A DNA stretch of 64,000 nt from Pseudomonas sp. R37(2017) (GCF_002113375.1 NZ_NEHO01000005.1:310001-374000), one strand, 5' to 3'; shown: positions 17,417 to 27,374, numbered from the stretch's first letter. Made by a program: numbers and translations. Notes: generated by a model from the sequence alone, not told the origin.

Positions 17417-17895
17417 TCGATTTACAAAAGAGCGGCCAGGGCCTCGAAGGCTACGGCATGCTGCATGCGCAACTGGAGTCCTTGCTGGCGGACGAGCGGG
17501 ATTTCATCGCCAATGCCGCGCAGTTCTCGGCGTTTCTGTTCAATCAGCTCGATGACTTGAACTGGGCCGGTTTTTACCTCAACCGCAATGAGGAACTGGT
17601 GCTTGGTCCGTTCCAGGGGCAGATCGCTTGCGTGCGGATTCCGTTCGGGCGTGGCGTCTGCGGAACAGCGGCCGCCACCTTGCAGACTCAGTTGGTCGAA
17701 GATGTGCATGCGTTCCCCGGTCACATTGCCTGCGACAGTGCATCGAACAGCGAATTGGTGGTGCCGCTGGTCAAGGATGGACGATTGATCGGCGTGCTCG
17801 ATCTCGACAGTCCGAAGCTCGCGCGTTTTACCACGCAGGACCAGGCCGGAATCGAACAACTGGCGGCGATTTTCCTGCGCCTGACCGACTGCTGA
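17413..17895 (+). CDS. msrC: Free methionine-(R)-sulfoxide reductase (GAF-domain, MsrC/YebR)
   Basis: A 160-residue single GAF domain. The three family cysteines are present: QIACVRIPFGRGVCGTAAAT gives the first two and GHIACDSASNSELVVPL the third, together with the VLDLDSP segment. The enzyme reduces free methionine-R-sulfoxide in the cytoplasm. It is coupled by an ATGA overlap to the DUF815 ATPase, an association whose meaning is not known. With msrB at 12.6 kb this locus covers both protein-bound and free methionine-R-sulfoxide. Confidence 0.93.
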   Translation: MIDLQKSGQGLEGYGMLHAQLESLLADERDFIANAAQFSAFLFNQLDDLNWAGFYLNRNEELVLGPFQGQIACVRIPFGRGVCGTAAATLQTQLVEDVHAFPGHIACDSASNSELVVPLVKDGRLIGVLDLDSPKLARFTTQDQAGIEQLAAIFLRLTDC

Positions 17896-20856
17896 TCAAG
17901 ACGCCAGGCCTGCCTTGGCCAGCAGGCCCGACGCGTCCACCGCATCGATCTGCTCAGGGGCGAGGAAGCGCCTGGCGTACTGCAGATAGATCTGTGCCTT
18001 GATGAACAGGCCGAACAGCTCCGGGTCGATGTGGGCATCACGGCACATGAACGCCATGATGCCCAGCGCCTCGCTCAAGGTCTTGGCTTTCTTGTAGGGG
18101 CGGTCGGCGGCCGTCAATGCTTCGAAAATATCGGCGATCGCCATCATCCGCGCCGGCAGACTCATTTCTTCCCGCTTCAAGCGTTTCGGGTAACCGCTGC
18201 CGTCCATTTTCTCGTGATGCCCGCCGGCTATTTCCGCGACGCTGCGCAAGTGTGCGGGGAACGGCAGATGGTTGAGCATCAGGATCGTCTGGACGATATG
18301 GTTATTGATGACATATCGCTCCTCGCTCGTCAGCGTTCCCCGGACAGTGCTCAGGTTGTACAGTTCGCCCCGGTTGTATTTGTGCGGTGGAATGTCGAGT
18401 TTGAAGCCCAGGGGATTGTCTTGCGGTATCCATTCTTTTTCGTTGCGTTCGAACAGATGCTCGGGTTTGTCCGCCAGTAAGGGTTCACTGACGGGCAGGT
18501 TGGGAGCGGGTGTTCTGGCCTGACGCCGGCTTTCTTCCCAGGACACGCCCAGTCGATCGTCCAGGGTCCGGATCCAGGTACGTTCGGCCACCCGGCGCAG
18601 GCGTTGCAGATCCGCGTCGGCCATGGCCTCGCCACCAAGATTGCAGCGGGCAACGAAGGCGAAATCCTCATCCAGCCCGGCCAGGCTGGCATTGCGCAAC
18701 TCTGCCAGTGGTTGCTCGTCACCGCCCTGGGCAATGGCCTGCCAGTAATTGATCCAGACATCGCGCTTGAGTACCTCGAAGCGGGTACGGATTTCGTGGA
18801 TGCGATCGGTCAGGGTTTCCAGCTTGGTGGCTTTGTCGACCACGTACTCCGGCGTGGTGACCTTGCCGCAATCGTGCAGCCAGGCGGCGATGTGCAGTGC
18901 CTCCCATTCATCATCGGTCGGCTGATAGGCGCTGAAGGCAGGCTCCTGGCTGGCCGCCGCCGCACGGGCGAGCATCAGGGTCAGTTCCGGCACGCGTTGG
19001 CAATGACCGCCGGTGTAGGGGCTTTTGGCATCGATGGCGCCGGCCAGCAGTTGAATGAAGGCGTCCAGCAGCTGTTTTTGCCGGGCTTGCAGGCGCTGGC
19101 TTTCGATGCACACGGCCGCCGCGCCGGACACCGCCTGGAGAAACGCGATGCGGTCTGGCCGCAGTTTGTCCAGGTCGCTTTGCTCGCCGCTGTCGGCCAA
19201 CAGCAGCACCAGCAGGCCCACGGTTTCGTTGTGACGATTGTGCAGGCGGATTCCGATCAGATGGACCCGAGGACTGTGCAGCGCGAGCAAGACTTTCTGC
19301 AGATCACCCGCCTGCTCGAACCCCAGGTCGCTGACGACATTGTCGACCTTGGCCAGTTGGCGCAGCCATGGGGGGCTTTGCGGATCATCAAGCGAGTGCC
19401 CGCCGATGTCGAAGGATTTCAGGTTTTCGGCAGTGTTGTTGACGACCAGTCCATGGGGATCCATTCGCCGGCCATCACCTTCGCGCAGATAGATCAGGCC
19501 GGCCTGGGCTTGAGCGATTTTCACGGTTTCAAACAACACCCGTTCCAGCAGCGGGGCGAAACGGGTTTCGGCGCTGAGGCTGTCAGTGATCTGGAAGAAG
19601 CTGGCCAACGTGTCTTTCATTCGAGCCATCGACACGCTCAGTTGGTCGACTTCAAGCACCGGCGAGCGACGGGAAAGCGGGACGTTAAAATCGAAACTGC
19701 GAATCGCATCGGCCTCCTGCACCAGGGCGCGCAAGGGTTTGACCAGAATTCTTGACGTCAGCCAACCCAGCGGAATGCATAACAGCAGCGTTGCCAGGGT
19801 AATGAACGCGCCTTGCCAGCGCATCCGGTAAGCGTCGACGAGCAACTCGTCTTCGGGTACCAGCAGAGCCAGTTGCAAGCCTTGGGGGCCGCCTTCCTGC
19901 ATGCTGCTGCGGGCCACGATCCACTGCCGGCCGTTGGCATTCAGGCGATTGCCTTGAGGGGGACTGTTGAGCAGCGCACCCAGGCCGGGGCTGAGATCCG
20001 CCGCCTTGATCAGGCGGGATGTCTGGTCATCGATGATCAGCCTGTGGCTGTCGGGGTAGGCAATGGCGTTGCCCTGGGCATCGAAAAGCACGATTTCGGT
20101 ATGGGGGGTCACTACGTGCTTGGCCAGGGTCGCGCTGAGTTCGGCCAGGGTCAGGTCGGCAGCCAGGATTGCCTTGTCGCCACTGCGTCGCGCCAGCGTC
20201 GTGCCAATGTCGTGGGTGGAAAAAAAGATATAGGGTTCGGTCGTGATCTGTTCTTTGTCGCTGCGGGCGCTGATGAACCAGGCGCGGTTGCGCGGGTCGT
20301 ACGTGTCGTTCAGGTTGTCCTGGTGGCTGACAAGAGCCAGGTTGCGGTCGAAAAACAAAGACCGGGAACGGACCTGGCCGCTGCTGTCGTGTTCGATACT
20401 CCAGACTTGATATGACGCAGTGTCCGGCGCCTTGACCAGGACTCTGACTTCCGGGGTGCGCAGCGGGCGGACCATGAAAAAGTCCCCATTGTCGTAACCC
20501 AGGTACAGCGAAGCCAGATTGGGGTTGTCCTCGAGTGATTGGCTGAACGGTTCGAGCAGCGCCAGGCGTTGTTCCAGATCAGGAGACTGGCCTGCCGGAT
20601 TGAGGGCCAGCAGGCTCAACAGATGACGAATGGGTTCATAGGTCGCTTGCAGGTCGAGTCGGACATCCTGCTCAATGCGATTGAAGAGTTTTTCACTGCT
20701 CGACAGTATGATTTGTGTGGTTTGCCGGTAGTTGAAAAGCCCCAGCACTACGCCGGTCAGCAACAACAAAAAGGTGAACATCACGCTGATATGGACATGC
20801 AGTGGAAAGCGGCGTGGATCAGCGCGCATTGGGCCAGGCATTGCGGGTCTCTCCAT
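17896..20856 (-). CDS. Membrane HD-GYP c-di-GMP phosphodiesterase with periplasmic Cache sensor
   Basis: A 986-residue protein: membrane segment (about 20-42), dCache-like periplasmic domain (about 45-340, DPRNRAWFISARS and FDAQGNAIAYPDSHRL), second membrane segment (about 348-368), HAMP, a GAF-like region (about 430-580), then HD-GYP. The HD motif is AAWLHDCGKVTTPEYV (661-665) and the GYP motif GGHHEKMDGSGYP (HH at 880-881). The roughly 215 residues between them exceed the usual 60 or so, so the domain carries an insertion. It should hydrolyse c-di-GMP. The ATG at 20856 leaves 34 bp after the upstream kinase; an earlier frame start at 21018 would overlap it by 128 bp. Confidence 0.88.
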   Translation of the reverse strand: MERPAMPGPMRADPRRFPLHVHISVMFTFLLLLTGVVLGLFNYRQTTQIILSSSEKLFNRIEQDVRLDLQATYEPIRHLLSLLALNPAGQSPDLEQRLALLEPFSQSLEDNPNLASLYLGYDNGDFFMVRPLRTPEVRVLVKAPDTASYQVWSIEHDSSGQVRSRSLFFDRNLALVSHQDNLNDTYDPRNRAWFISARSDKEQITTEPYIFFSTHDIGTTLARRSGDKAILAADLTLAELSATLAKHVVTPHTEIVLFDAQGNAIAYPDSHRLIIDDQTSRLIKAADLSPGLGALLNSPPQGNRLNANGRQWIVARSSMQEGGPQGLQLALLVPEDELLVDAYRMRWQGAFITLATLLLCIPLGWLTSRILVKPLRALVQEADAIRSFDFNVPLSRRSPVLEVDQLSVSMARMKDTLASFFQITDSLSAETRFAPLLERVLFETVKIAQAQAGLIYLREGDGRRMDPHGLVVNNTAENLKSFDIGGHSLDDPQSPPWLRQLAKVDNVVSDLGFEQAGDLQKVLLALHSPRVHLIGIRLHNRHNETVGLLVLLLADSGEQSDLDKLRPDRIAFLQAVSGAAAVCIESQRLQARQKQLLDAFIQLLAGAIDAKSPYTGGHCQRVPELTLMLARAAAASQEPAFSAYQPTDDEWEALHIAAWLHDCGKVTTPEYVVDKATKLETLTDRIHEIRTRFEVLKRDVWINYWQAIAQGGDEQPLAELRNASLAGLDEDFAFVARCNLGGEAMADADLQRLRRVAERTWIRTLDDRLGVSWEESRRQARTPAPNLPVSEPLLADKPEHLFERNEKEWIPQDNPLGFKLDIPPHKYNRGELYNLSTVRGTLTSEERYVINNHIVQTILMLNHLPFPAHLRSVAEIAGGHHEKMDGSGYPKRLKREEMSLPARMMAIADIFEALTAADRPYKKAKTLSEALGIMAFMCRDAHIDPELFGLFIKAQIYLQYARRFLAPEQIDAVDASGLLAKAGLAS

Positions 20857-20890
20857 GGTGGTCAACACACTGCCGAGGGTCCAAGCATAG

Positions 20891-23800
20891 TTAAGGCTCT
20901 GTCGCTTTGCCGTCGTCGTAATGTTCAATCTGGCGTAGTAACGCGTCCTCCAGCTCAAGCATGGCGGATTCCATGGATTTGCAGCATCCAGCCATTTTTT
21001 CGCGATCGAAATCATCATGGCAGGCCGCTTCGAGTGCCTCGCAGCGGTCGATCAAGCGGGAGGCTTGCACTATCCGGGCCGCACCTTTGATTTTGTGGGC
21101 AACGTCCTGCAGTGCCTGTCTGTCCCCGGAACCGGATAGAGACAACAGCGTTTGCAGATCCTGGCGGTTGCTGTTCACCAATTCGTTGAGCAATCGCCGG
21201 TTCAACATCGGGTTGTCCCCGGTCAGCAGTTTCAACCCGCGGAGGCTGAACGCCGGGGTTGCATGGGTGGGTTCAATGCTTTTTACCCATAGACTCAAGG
21301 CTCCGAGGCTGAGGGGTTTGAACAGGCAGTCGTCCATGCCGGCTTGCTTGCAACGTTGAACCTCTTCCGGTTGGGCGTTGGCGGTAAAGCCGACAACGGT
21401 ACAGGGAGGGCGATGGGTGTGTCGTTCATGCTGGCGAATGGCGCGGGCCAGCTCGTAACCATTCATGAGTGGCATGTTGCAATCGGCAATCACCAGATCA
21501 AATGGTTGTTCTTTCCATATCTCCAGCCCCTCCTGGCCATCGGCCGCGACGGCAAATCGATGTCCAAGAAACTCCAGTTGCTGGCAGGTAAGCAAACGAT
21601 TGGCCGAGTGATCATCGACTACCAGTACATTCAATGGGGTTGTGGCGACGTCGATTTGCGCTTCGGCCACCTGGGCTGACTGTTGCAACGGCAACCGTTC
21701 CAGTTGCAGTAACACCTCCACTTGGGTGCCGACACCCGGCTCGCTGCGCAATTGCAGGCTGCCGCCCATCATCTCGCAGAGATTGCGGCAGATCACCAGC
21801 CCCAGCCCTGCGCCTCCCCTGGCCGATTGCATGCTGTTGTCGGCCTGGGCGAAGGGTTCGAACAGGCGCTGTTGATCCTGCTCGCTGATCCCGATACCAC
21901 TGTCGTGAACCTGTACGCGCATCTGCACGTGACAGGATTGCGTTGCCGGCTGCATGTCGACGATGACCCGGACCTGACCTTGCTCGGTAAATTTGATGGC
22001 ATTGCTGATCAGGTTGGACAGCACTTGTTTGAAGCGCAAAGGGTCCAGCAACACATCGAAGGCCGGGTTGGCCGATGAAAACGCCAGCACCAGCTCGAGG
22101 TCCTTCTGTCGAGCCAGACCATCGAAAATCCGCACGACCGAGGCCACAAGTTCGTTCGGATTAACGCGCTCCGGGCTCAGGCTCAAGCGCCCGGATTCGA
22201 TTCTGGCAATGTCGAGGATGTCGCCAATCAGTTCCAGCAGACCTTTCGCCGAGTTATAGGCGACATCGATGGCCGGTCGCTCAGCGTGCTGATGATCGAG
22301 ACGCTTGAGCGTCAGTTCAAGCATGCCAATGATTGCATTCATCGGTGTGCGGATCTCATGGCTCATCGTGGCCAGAAAGGTGCTTTTGGCCCGGTTGGCG
22401 TTATCGGCGCGTTCTTTCGCGCAACGCAGATCATCGAGCAGTTGCCGCCGTTCGCTGATGTCGATCCAGCCACCGATAATGCCTTGCACCTTTGCGCTGG
22501 AATCCCGATAGGGAAGAATCCAGTGATAGATCGTCATCCGTCGGCCACCAATGTGCAGTTCGCGATCGACGATCAGCGGTCTGCCCTCGGCCAGCACGCG
22601 CTGGTAGTCAGCCTGGTACTCCCGGGCTTCGAACACATTGCTCATCGATCCCTGCATCACGCTTTTGCCGATGACATCTTCACGCCTGGCGCAGAATGCT
22701 TGCAGGTAACTGTCATTGCAGCTTTGCAGAAGTCCCTGGCGATCACGTACGTAGATCGGATGAGGCGTGCCATTGACCAGTGATCGCATGAACTCGAACT
22801 GATCGTTCAACGCTCGTTCGGCAGCCTTGCGTTGCTTTATCTGGCGTCGCATGTAGTCGTTCCATGCAACGGAAATCAGCAACAGCACACCAGCACTGAT
22901 GACGATTTGGTAGAACAGTCTTTGATAATGGCGCCAGGTGCTTTGCGACGATGTCGAATAGCCGCGCCAGCGACTGTTGATGATGCCCAGTTCCTCTGGC
23001 GAGATACTCAGAAGCGCCTTGTCGAGAATCGCGTTCAACTCCTTGGCACCCCGGGCGGTGGCAAGGGAAAACGCCGCCTGCTCGGTGCCGATGGTGGTGC
23101 TGATTTGCAACTTGTGCTCGATGAGAGTCGATGAAATGAAGTAGTTGGCAATGATCAGTGAGCTCACCGCACCGTCGGCCTGGCCTTCGGCAAGCATCTC
23201 TACGGCTCTGAAAGTGTCCGGGGTTTCAATCAACCTGATCCGGGGAAACTCTCTGCGCAGGTAATCCATGAGTGGATTGCCGCGGGCGATTGCCAGGCGT
23301 TTTTCTTGCAACTGTTCGAGATTGGTCGGGCTGTCGGCGGCTTTACGGGTCAGCAGGACGTAGGAGTTTTCCAGAAAGGGGCGGGTAAAGTTCAGTTCGG
23401 TTTGACGTTGGGCGCTGGGGAGCAACGCCGCGATCACATCGGCCTGTCCATTCTTGATCTGTTTGATCATCTCGTCATCGTTTCGACTGCGCTGGATGTC
23501 AAAACGCAAGCCGGTACGCAACCTGATCAGCTCGAGCAAGTCCGCGCTGACTCCGCGAAAGTTGCCATTGCTATCGAAAAACGTCAGTGGCGCAAAGGCT
23601 TCGTTGACGACGACGCGCACTATCGGGTGGTTTGCCAGCCAACGTTCTTCCCGGTCAGTGAGTTGCAACTTTTGATCGGTCAGCAGAATGTCGCTGCCGG
23701 CGCTCCAGCGTTTGGCGATGTTTTCTCGTTCACTGGAGGGGATGGCCCTGATCATGGCGTTGATGATCCCGAGCAGTTCGGGGTTGTTCCTGTTGACGGC

Positions 23801-24544
23801 GAAGCTGAAACCATAGGCCTCATGTTTGCCGAAGTTGGCCATGCGGATGTTGTTCAAGTACCCCTTGTTGATCATGTAGTGAGTTGAAATGGTGTCACCG
23901 AGAAACACGTCCGCCTGATCGAATGCAACGGCGTTGATCGCATTCTGGTAGGACGGATAGGACGTGATGATCGCCTTTGGGTACAACGCCCTGACGTCCG
24001 TCAGCGGCAAGTAGTGATACACCATGCTCAGACGCAATCCTGCGAGGCCATCGGTGAGGGATCTGGCTTCTCCTTCGCGGGTCACCAATACCGGTTGGTC
24101 GACGGCATAGGGTATCGACAGGGCAATGTCGGTATTGTTCGCTTCGAATCCATTGGCGGTGCCGAGCAGATCGACATCGCCGTTCTGCAGCGCGGCGATC
24201 GCGGCCCCTCGGGAGTCAAAACGCCGAACCTTGACGGGTAATCCGATCGCGTCTCCCAGAATACCCGCGTAATCGGCGGTAAACCCTTCATAGTCCTGAC
24301 CGCTGGTGGTCAGGTCGAAAGGGGGGTAGTCGGGGGCCGACGTACCGAGCGTCAGCTGATTTTTATGTTTTATCCATTGTCGCTGGGATTCATCCAGTCG
24401 AATTTCCAGGGTCCCGGCCTTCGAACGGCTGAGCAGCGTGTAGTGTTCATTGTCCGGTGCCCCGAACAACGACGTGCTCACGCATAGACCTGCGGTCACT
24501 TGAATCAGATAGACCTTCAAACGGCTGGGCATCCAGGTTCTCAC
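20891..24544 (-). CDS. BvgS/EvgS-type hybrid sensor kinase with tandem periplasmic binding domains
   Basis: A 1217-residue kinase. After a signal sequence come two SBP_bac_3 Venus-flytrap domains (about 50-270, APDYPPFDLTTSGQDYEGFTADY region; about 300-530, NEAFAPLTFFDSNGNFRGV region), one membrane segment (about 548-570), PAS (about 590-700), HisKA with MSHEIRTPMNAIIGM (His near 729), HATPase (NLISNAIKFT, DSGIGISEQD), receiver (VLVVDDHSANR, LVIADCNMPLMNG) and HPt (DVAHKIKGAAR near 1148). This is the full BvgS/EvgS phosphorelay layout. It starts with GTG overlapping the regulator stop (GTGA), so the two are coupled; the second codon start ATG at 24532 is possible. The ligand is unknown. Confidence 0.92.
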   Translation of the reverse strand: MRTWMPSRLKVYLIQVTAGLCVSTSLFGAPDNEHYTLLSRSKAGTLEIRLDESQRQWIKHKNQLTLGTSAPDYPPFDLTTSGQDYEGFTADYAGILGDAIGLPVKVRRFDSRGAAIAALQNGDVDLLGTANGFEANNTDIALSIPYAVDQPVLVTREGEARSLTDGLAGLRLSMVYHYLPLTDVRALYPKAIITSYPSYQNAINAVAFDQADVFLGDTISTHYMINKGYLNNIRMANFGKHEAYGFSFAVNRNNPELLGIINAMIRAIPSSERENIAKRWSAGSDILLTDQKLQLTDREERWLANHPIVRVVVNEAFAPLTFFDSNGNFRGVSADLLELIRLRTGLRFDIQRSRNDDEMIKQIKNGQADVIAALLPSAQRQTELNFTRPFLENSYVLLTRKAADSPTNLEQLQEKRLAIARGNPLMDYLRREFPRIRLIETPDTFRAVEMLAEGQADGAVSSLIIANYFISSTLIEHKLQISTTIGTEQAAFSLATARGAKELNAILDKALLSISPEELGIINSRWRGYSTSSQSTWRHYQRLFYQIVISAGVLLLISVAWNDYMRRQIKQRKAAERALNDQFEFMRSLVNGTPHPIYVRDRQGLLQSCNDSYLQAFCARREDVIGKSVMQGSMSNVFEAREYQADYQRVLAEGRPLIVDRELHIGGRRMTIYHWILPYRDSSAKVQGIIGGWIDISERRQLLDDLRCAKERADNANRAKSTFLATMSHEIRTPMNAIIGMLELTLKRLDHQHAERPAIDVAYNSAKGLLELIGDILDIARIESGRLSLSPERVNPNELVASVVRIFDGLARQKDLELVLAFSSANPAFDVLLDPLRFKQVLSNLISNAIKFTEQGQVRVIVDMQPATQSCHVQMRVQVHDSGIGISEQDQQRLFEPFAQADNSMQSARGGAGLGLVICRNLCEMMGGSLQLRSEPGVGTQVEVLLQLERLPLQQSAQVAEAQIDVATTPLNVLVVDDHSANRLLTCQQLEFLGHRFAVAADGQEGLEIWKEQPFDLVIADCNMPLMNGYELARAIRQHERHTHRPPCTVVGFTANAQPEEVQRCKQAGMDDCLFKPLSLGALSLWVKSIEPTHATPAFSLRGLKLLTGDNPMLNRRLLNELVNSNRQDLQTLLSLSGSGDRQALQDVAHKIKGAARIVQASRLIDRCEALEAACHDDFDREKMAGCCKSMESAMLELEDALLRQIEHYDDGKATEP

Positions 24545-25167
24545 ACGAGTGCGTTACGTTTTGCCATCTCAATCAGTTCAACCAGGGACTTGGCTTTGAG
24601 TTTCTGCATCAGGCGCTTTTTGTAGGTGCTTACAGTCTTGTTGCTCAGAAACATGCCCTTGGCGATTTCCTTGTTTGTGCGGCCTTGGGCAAAAAGTTGC
24701 AAGACCATCAGCTCCCGGTCGTTGACGGATTTGAACAGTTCGAGTTCGATACAGCGTGTTTCATCTCCCCGAACCGGGTTCAGGGCCTCGCTCGGGAAAT
24801 AGTTGTAACCTGCAAATACTGCTTTTATGGCGCTGACCAGTTCACTGATGTCCTCTTGTTTGCAGACATAGCCCGATGCTCCGGACTGCATGCAGCGAAT
24901 GCCGAAAAGTGTCGGGCATTGTGCTGTCAGTACCAGCGTTTTAAGAGGGGTGCTCATTGCGTTGAATCGGGATAGTACTTCCAGGCCGTCAAGTTTTGGA
25001 ATGCTGATGTCGAGAATGACCAGGTCTGGCATGCATTCGCGAACCATCTGCATGGCGTCGACCCCATTATCAGTTTCACCGACGACTTTGTAACCTTCAT
25101 GTTCCAGTAACATTCGAACGGCAAGGCGTATGACTGGGTGATCGTCCACAATAAAAACGGAGTTCAT
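24541..25167 (-). CDS. NarL/LuxR-type response regulator (BvgA/EvgA/RocA-like)
   Basis: A 208-residue regulator. The receiver MNSVFIVDDHPVIRLAVRML with acceptor aspartate in LVILDISIPKLDG is followed by a LuxR helix-turn-helix (VNDRELMVLQLFAQGRTNKEIAKGMFLSNKTVSTYKKRLMQKL). Genes paired like this with BvgS-type kinases are their cognate DNA-binding partners. The ATG at 25167 gives the canonical N-terminus; the frame extends 12 codons further upstream without support. The 215-bp gap upstream (25168-25418) is AT-rich and probably holds the promoter. Confidence 0.93.
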   Translation of the reverse strand: MNSVFIVDDHPVIRLAVRMLLEHEGYKVVGETDNGVDAMQMVRECMPDLVILDISIPKLDGLEVLSRFNAMSTPLKTLVLTAQCPTLFGIRCMQSGASGYVCKQEDISELVSAIKAVFAGYNYFPSEALNPVRGDETRCIELELFKSVNDRELMVLQLFAQGRTNKEIAKGMFLSNKTVSTYKKRLMQKLKAKSLVELIEMAKRNALV

Positions 25168-25418
25168 AATAAAATCCCATGCGAGCTCAAATAAAGCGCG
25201 CACCTTAGCTCAGATATTTGAAGGGGCGCATGAACTGACTGAGCTGTAGCAGCAATATAGGAGAAATCCTACAAGTTAAAAGGAATAGGACTACGCAGTA
25301 GTTGGGTTTTCGGTTAGGAAGGCTAAGAAAGTTCGGTGCTCGGATGCAGTTTGGCAGGAGGTTGTTTGTAAGGTTTGTAGTGTATTTTTTGGCTTTTACA
25401 TATGTCTTCTCCCTGAAT

Positions 25419-25805
25419 TTAAACTGAAGTCAATAAGCTTCTGAGTTCGGATTGTTTCAGAGGTTTAATCAAGTAGCCTAATAATGGCAGCCGGTGTTCA
25501 GTGGCCATTTTTACAAGTTCATCCAATTCAGACATGGTCAGGCTGCTCAGAATGATCGCCTGTCTGATCAGCCCTCGCTGGCTGGCGAACCGGACCAGAT
25601 CGAATCCTGTCAGATCGGGCAGGCATTGATCGCATAAAAGGATATCGAATGGCCGGTCGGCCACGAGCATCTGCTGTATGGCGCTTTTGGCGCTGTCGGT
25701 GGTCGTCAGCCGGGTGAAGCCATAACTTTCCAGCAGACATTGAGTGGCTATCAGTTGGAAAGGGTGGTCCTCCACCACGAGGATTCGTAGATCGTCTTCG
25801 ACCAT
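25419..25805 (-). CDS. Stand-alone receiver domain, RocR-receiver-like
   Basis: A 128-residue protein consisting of one receiver domain: LRILVVEDHPFQLIATQCLL, acceptor aspartate in DILLCDQCLPDLTGFDL, Thr/Ser and Lys positions in AIILSSL and GYLIKPL. The EDHPFQ opening and ILSS/LGYLIKP segments resemble the receiver of RocR (REC-EAL) from P. aeruginosa, but no output domain follows. It lies 250 bp upstream of, and in the same direction as, the NarL-type regulator and BvgS-type kinase, so it may be a phosphate sink or adaptor of that relay. An alternative start is at 25814. Confidence 0.85.
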   Translation of the reverse strand: MVEDDLRILVVEDHPFQLIATQCLLESYGFTRLTTTDSAKSAIQQMLVADRPFDILLCDQCLPDLTGFDLVRFASQRGLIRQAIILSSLTMSELDELVKMATEHRLPLLGYLIKPLKQSELRSLLTSV

Positions 25806-25983
25806 GGGGCGCACTTCATCTGTCTAACAGAAGGGAGGACGATTGTTTCGCGAGAGTGTCGGACAAGCGATCAGTTTGCGCGTCATGTGCTGTAGGGCGA
25901 TTCGACGAAACTTGAGCGCTGTTGGATGTTGAAGGGGGGATCAGCCATAACGTATGCCGTAATGGCTGACCAATCGATACTCT

Positions 25984-27312
25984 TCAGTGGCTGGTGCGTC
26001 CGGTCATTTCCAGGGCCATGTCGCTTGCATAGCTGTCGGTCATTCCCGCGATGAAATCGATCATGCGTAAAAACGAGGTGTGCAACGGGCCGTGAGGATC
26101 GGGTGCATTGTTGCCAAGCAGATCAAGGATGCGACGGCTTTTGAACGACGGTGTACGCCCGTTGTGTTGCTCCAGCGCTGCGCCACAAAAGGCGTTGAGC
26201 AGGATTTCCAGCGTGGTGTACGCGCCGATCTCGTGCAGGGTCTTGCGCTTGTCCTGGAAGATTTTCTTGCGGGCCATATCCTTCGCGTTCAGCACACAAC
26301 GCTTGGCTGGCCCGTGCATGTGTTCCACCAGATCGCCGGGCAAGCTACCGGCCAACAGCGCGTCCTGTTGCTCGACGAAGGCGCGGGCCGCGGCATTGGT
26401 CAAATGCTCGATGGCTTTACCGCGCAGGATCGCCAGTTTGCGTCGGCGTGAATCGCCGGGACCGAGCTGGCGATAGGTCTCCGGCAAGTCATCGCCTACC
26501 AGGTCCAGCAGCAGGGACTCGACTTCAGCGTATTCCAGCAACTCCATTTCCAGGCCGTCTTCCAGGTCGATCAGCCCATAGCAGATGTCGTCGGCGGCCT
26601 CCATCAGATACACCAGCGGATGCCGTGCCCAGCGTTGCTCCTCCAGTTGTGGCAGGCCGAGTTTTTGGGCGATCTGCTCCAGTAGCGCAAGCTCGCTCTG
26701 ATAGCAGCCGAACTTGTGTTTCTTGTAGCCCAGCGAGTCGGCGTGCCTGGCCGTCCATGGATACTTCAGGTAAGTGCCCAGCGTTGCATAGGTCAGTCGG
26801 GTGCCACCGTCGAACTGGTGATACTCCAGTTGAGTCAGTACGCGAAAGCCCTGGGCATTGCCTTCGAAGTTCAGGAAATCATTGCGCTCGGCTTCACTCA
26901 TTGCATCCAGCCAGCCACGGCCGGCGGCTTGCTGGAACCAGTGACGGATCGCGTCTTCACCGGAGTGGCCGAAAGGGGGGTTGCCGATGTCGTGTGCCAG
27001 GCAGGCCGATTGCACCACCATCCCCAGGTCGCTGGGTTCGCACCAGTCGGGCAGGGCGTTGCGGATGGTTTCACCGACCCGCATGCCCAGTGAGCGACCC
27101 ACGCAACTGACTTCCAGCGAGTGGGTCAGGCGCGTGTGAATGTGATCATTGCTGGACACCGGATGGACCTGGGTCTTGCGCCCGAGGCGGCGGAAAGCAC
27201 CCGAGAAAATGATGCGGTCGTGGTCTTTGTGGAAAGGGCTGCGGCCGAGCTCTTCAGGGCTGTGCAGAGGCTTTCCGAGGCGTTCGCGGGTAAGCAGTGT
27301 GTGCCAATCCAA
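25984..27312 (-). CDS. dgt: Deoxyguanosinetriphosphate triphosphohydrolase-like protein
   Basis: A 442-residue HD-superfamily dNTPase of the shorter Dgt-like type. N-terminal [22 protein letters not shown], then the metal-binding HD residues in [18 protein letters not shown] and [22 protein letters not shown], and a later aspartate within [19 protein letters not shown] are all present. It hydrolyses dNTPs to deoxynucleosides and triphosphate. No operon partner is evident. A perfect 8-bp inverted repeat, GCGGAACT-AC-AGTTCCGC, lies 62 bp upstream at 27375-27392. Confidence 0.93.
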   Translation of the reverse strand: MDWHTLLTRERLGKPLHSPEELGRSPFHKDHDRIIFSGAFRRLGRKTQVHPVSSNDHIHTRLTHSLEVSCVGRSLGMRVGETIRNALPDWCEPSDLGMVVQSACLAHDIGNPPFGHSGEDAIRHWFQQAAGRGWLDAMSEAERNDFLNFEGNAQGFRVLTQLEYHQFDGGTRLTYATLGTYLKYPWTARHADSLGYKKHKFGCYQSELALLEQIAQKLGLPQLEEQRWARHPLVYLMEAADDICYGLIDLEDGLEMELLEYAEVESLLLDLVGDDLPETYRQLGPGDSRRRKLAILRGKAIEHLTNAAARAFVEQQDALLAGSLPGDLVEHMHGPAKRCVLNAKDMARKKIFQDKRKTLHEIGAYTTLEILLNAFCGAALEQHNGRTPSFKSRRILDLLGNNAPDPHGPLHTSFLRMIDFIAGMTDSYASDMALEMTGRTSH

Positions 27313-27374
27313 GGCGGGGTCCCTCCGTCAGGTGACTGATGGCCTAGCTTCCCGTTTCGCGCCATGACCTGCAA

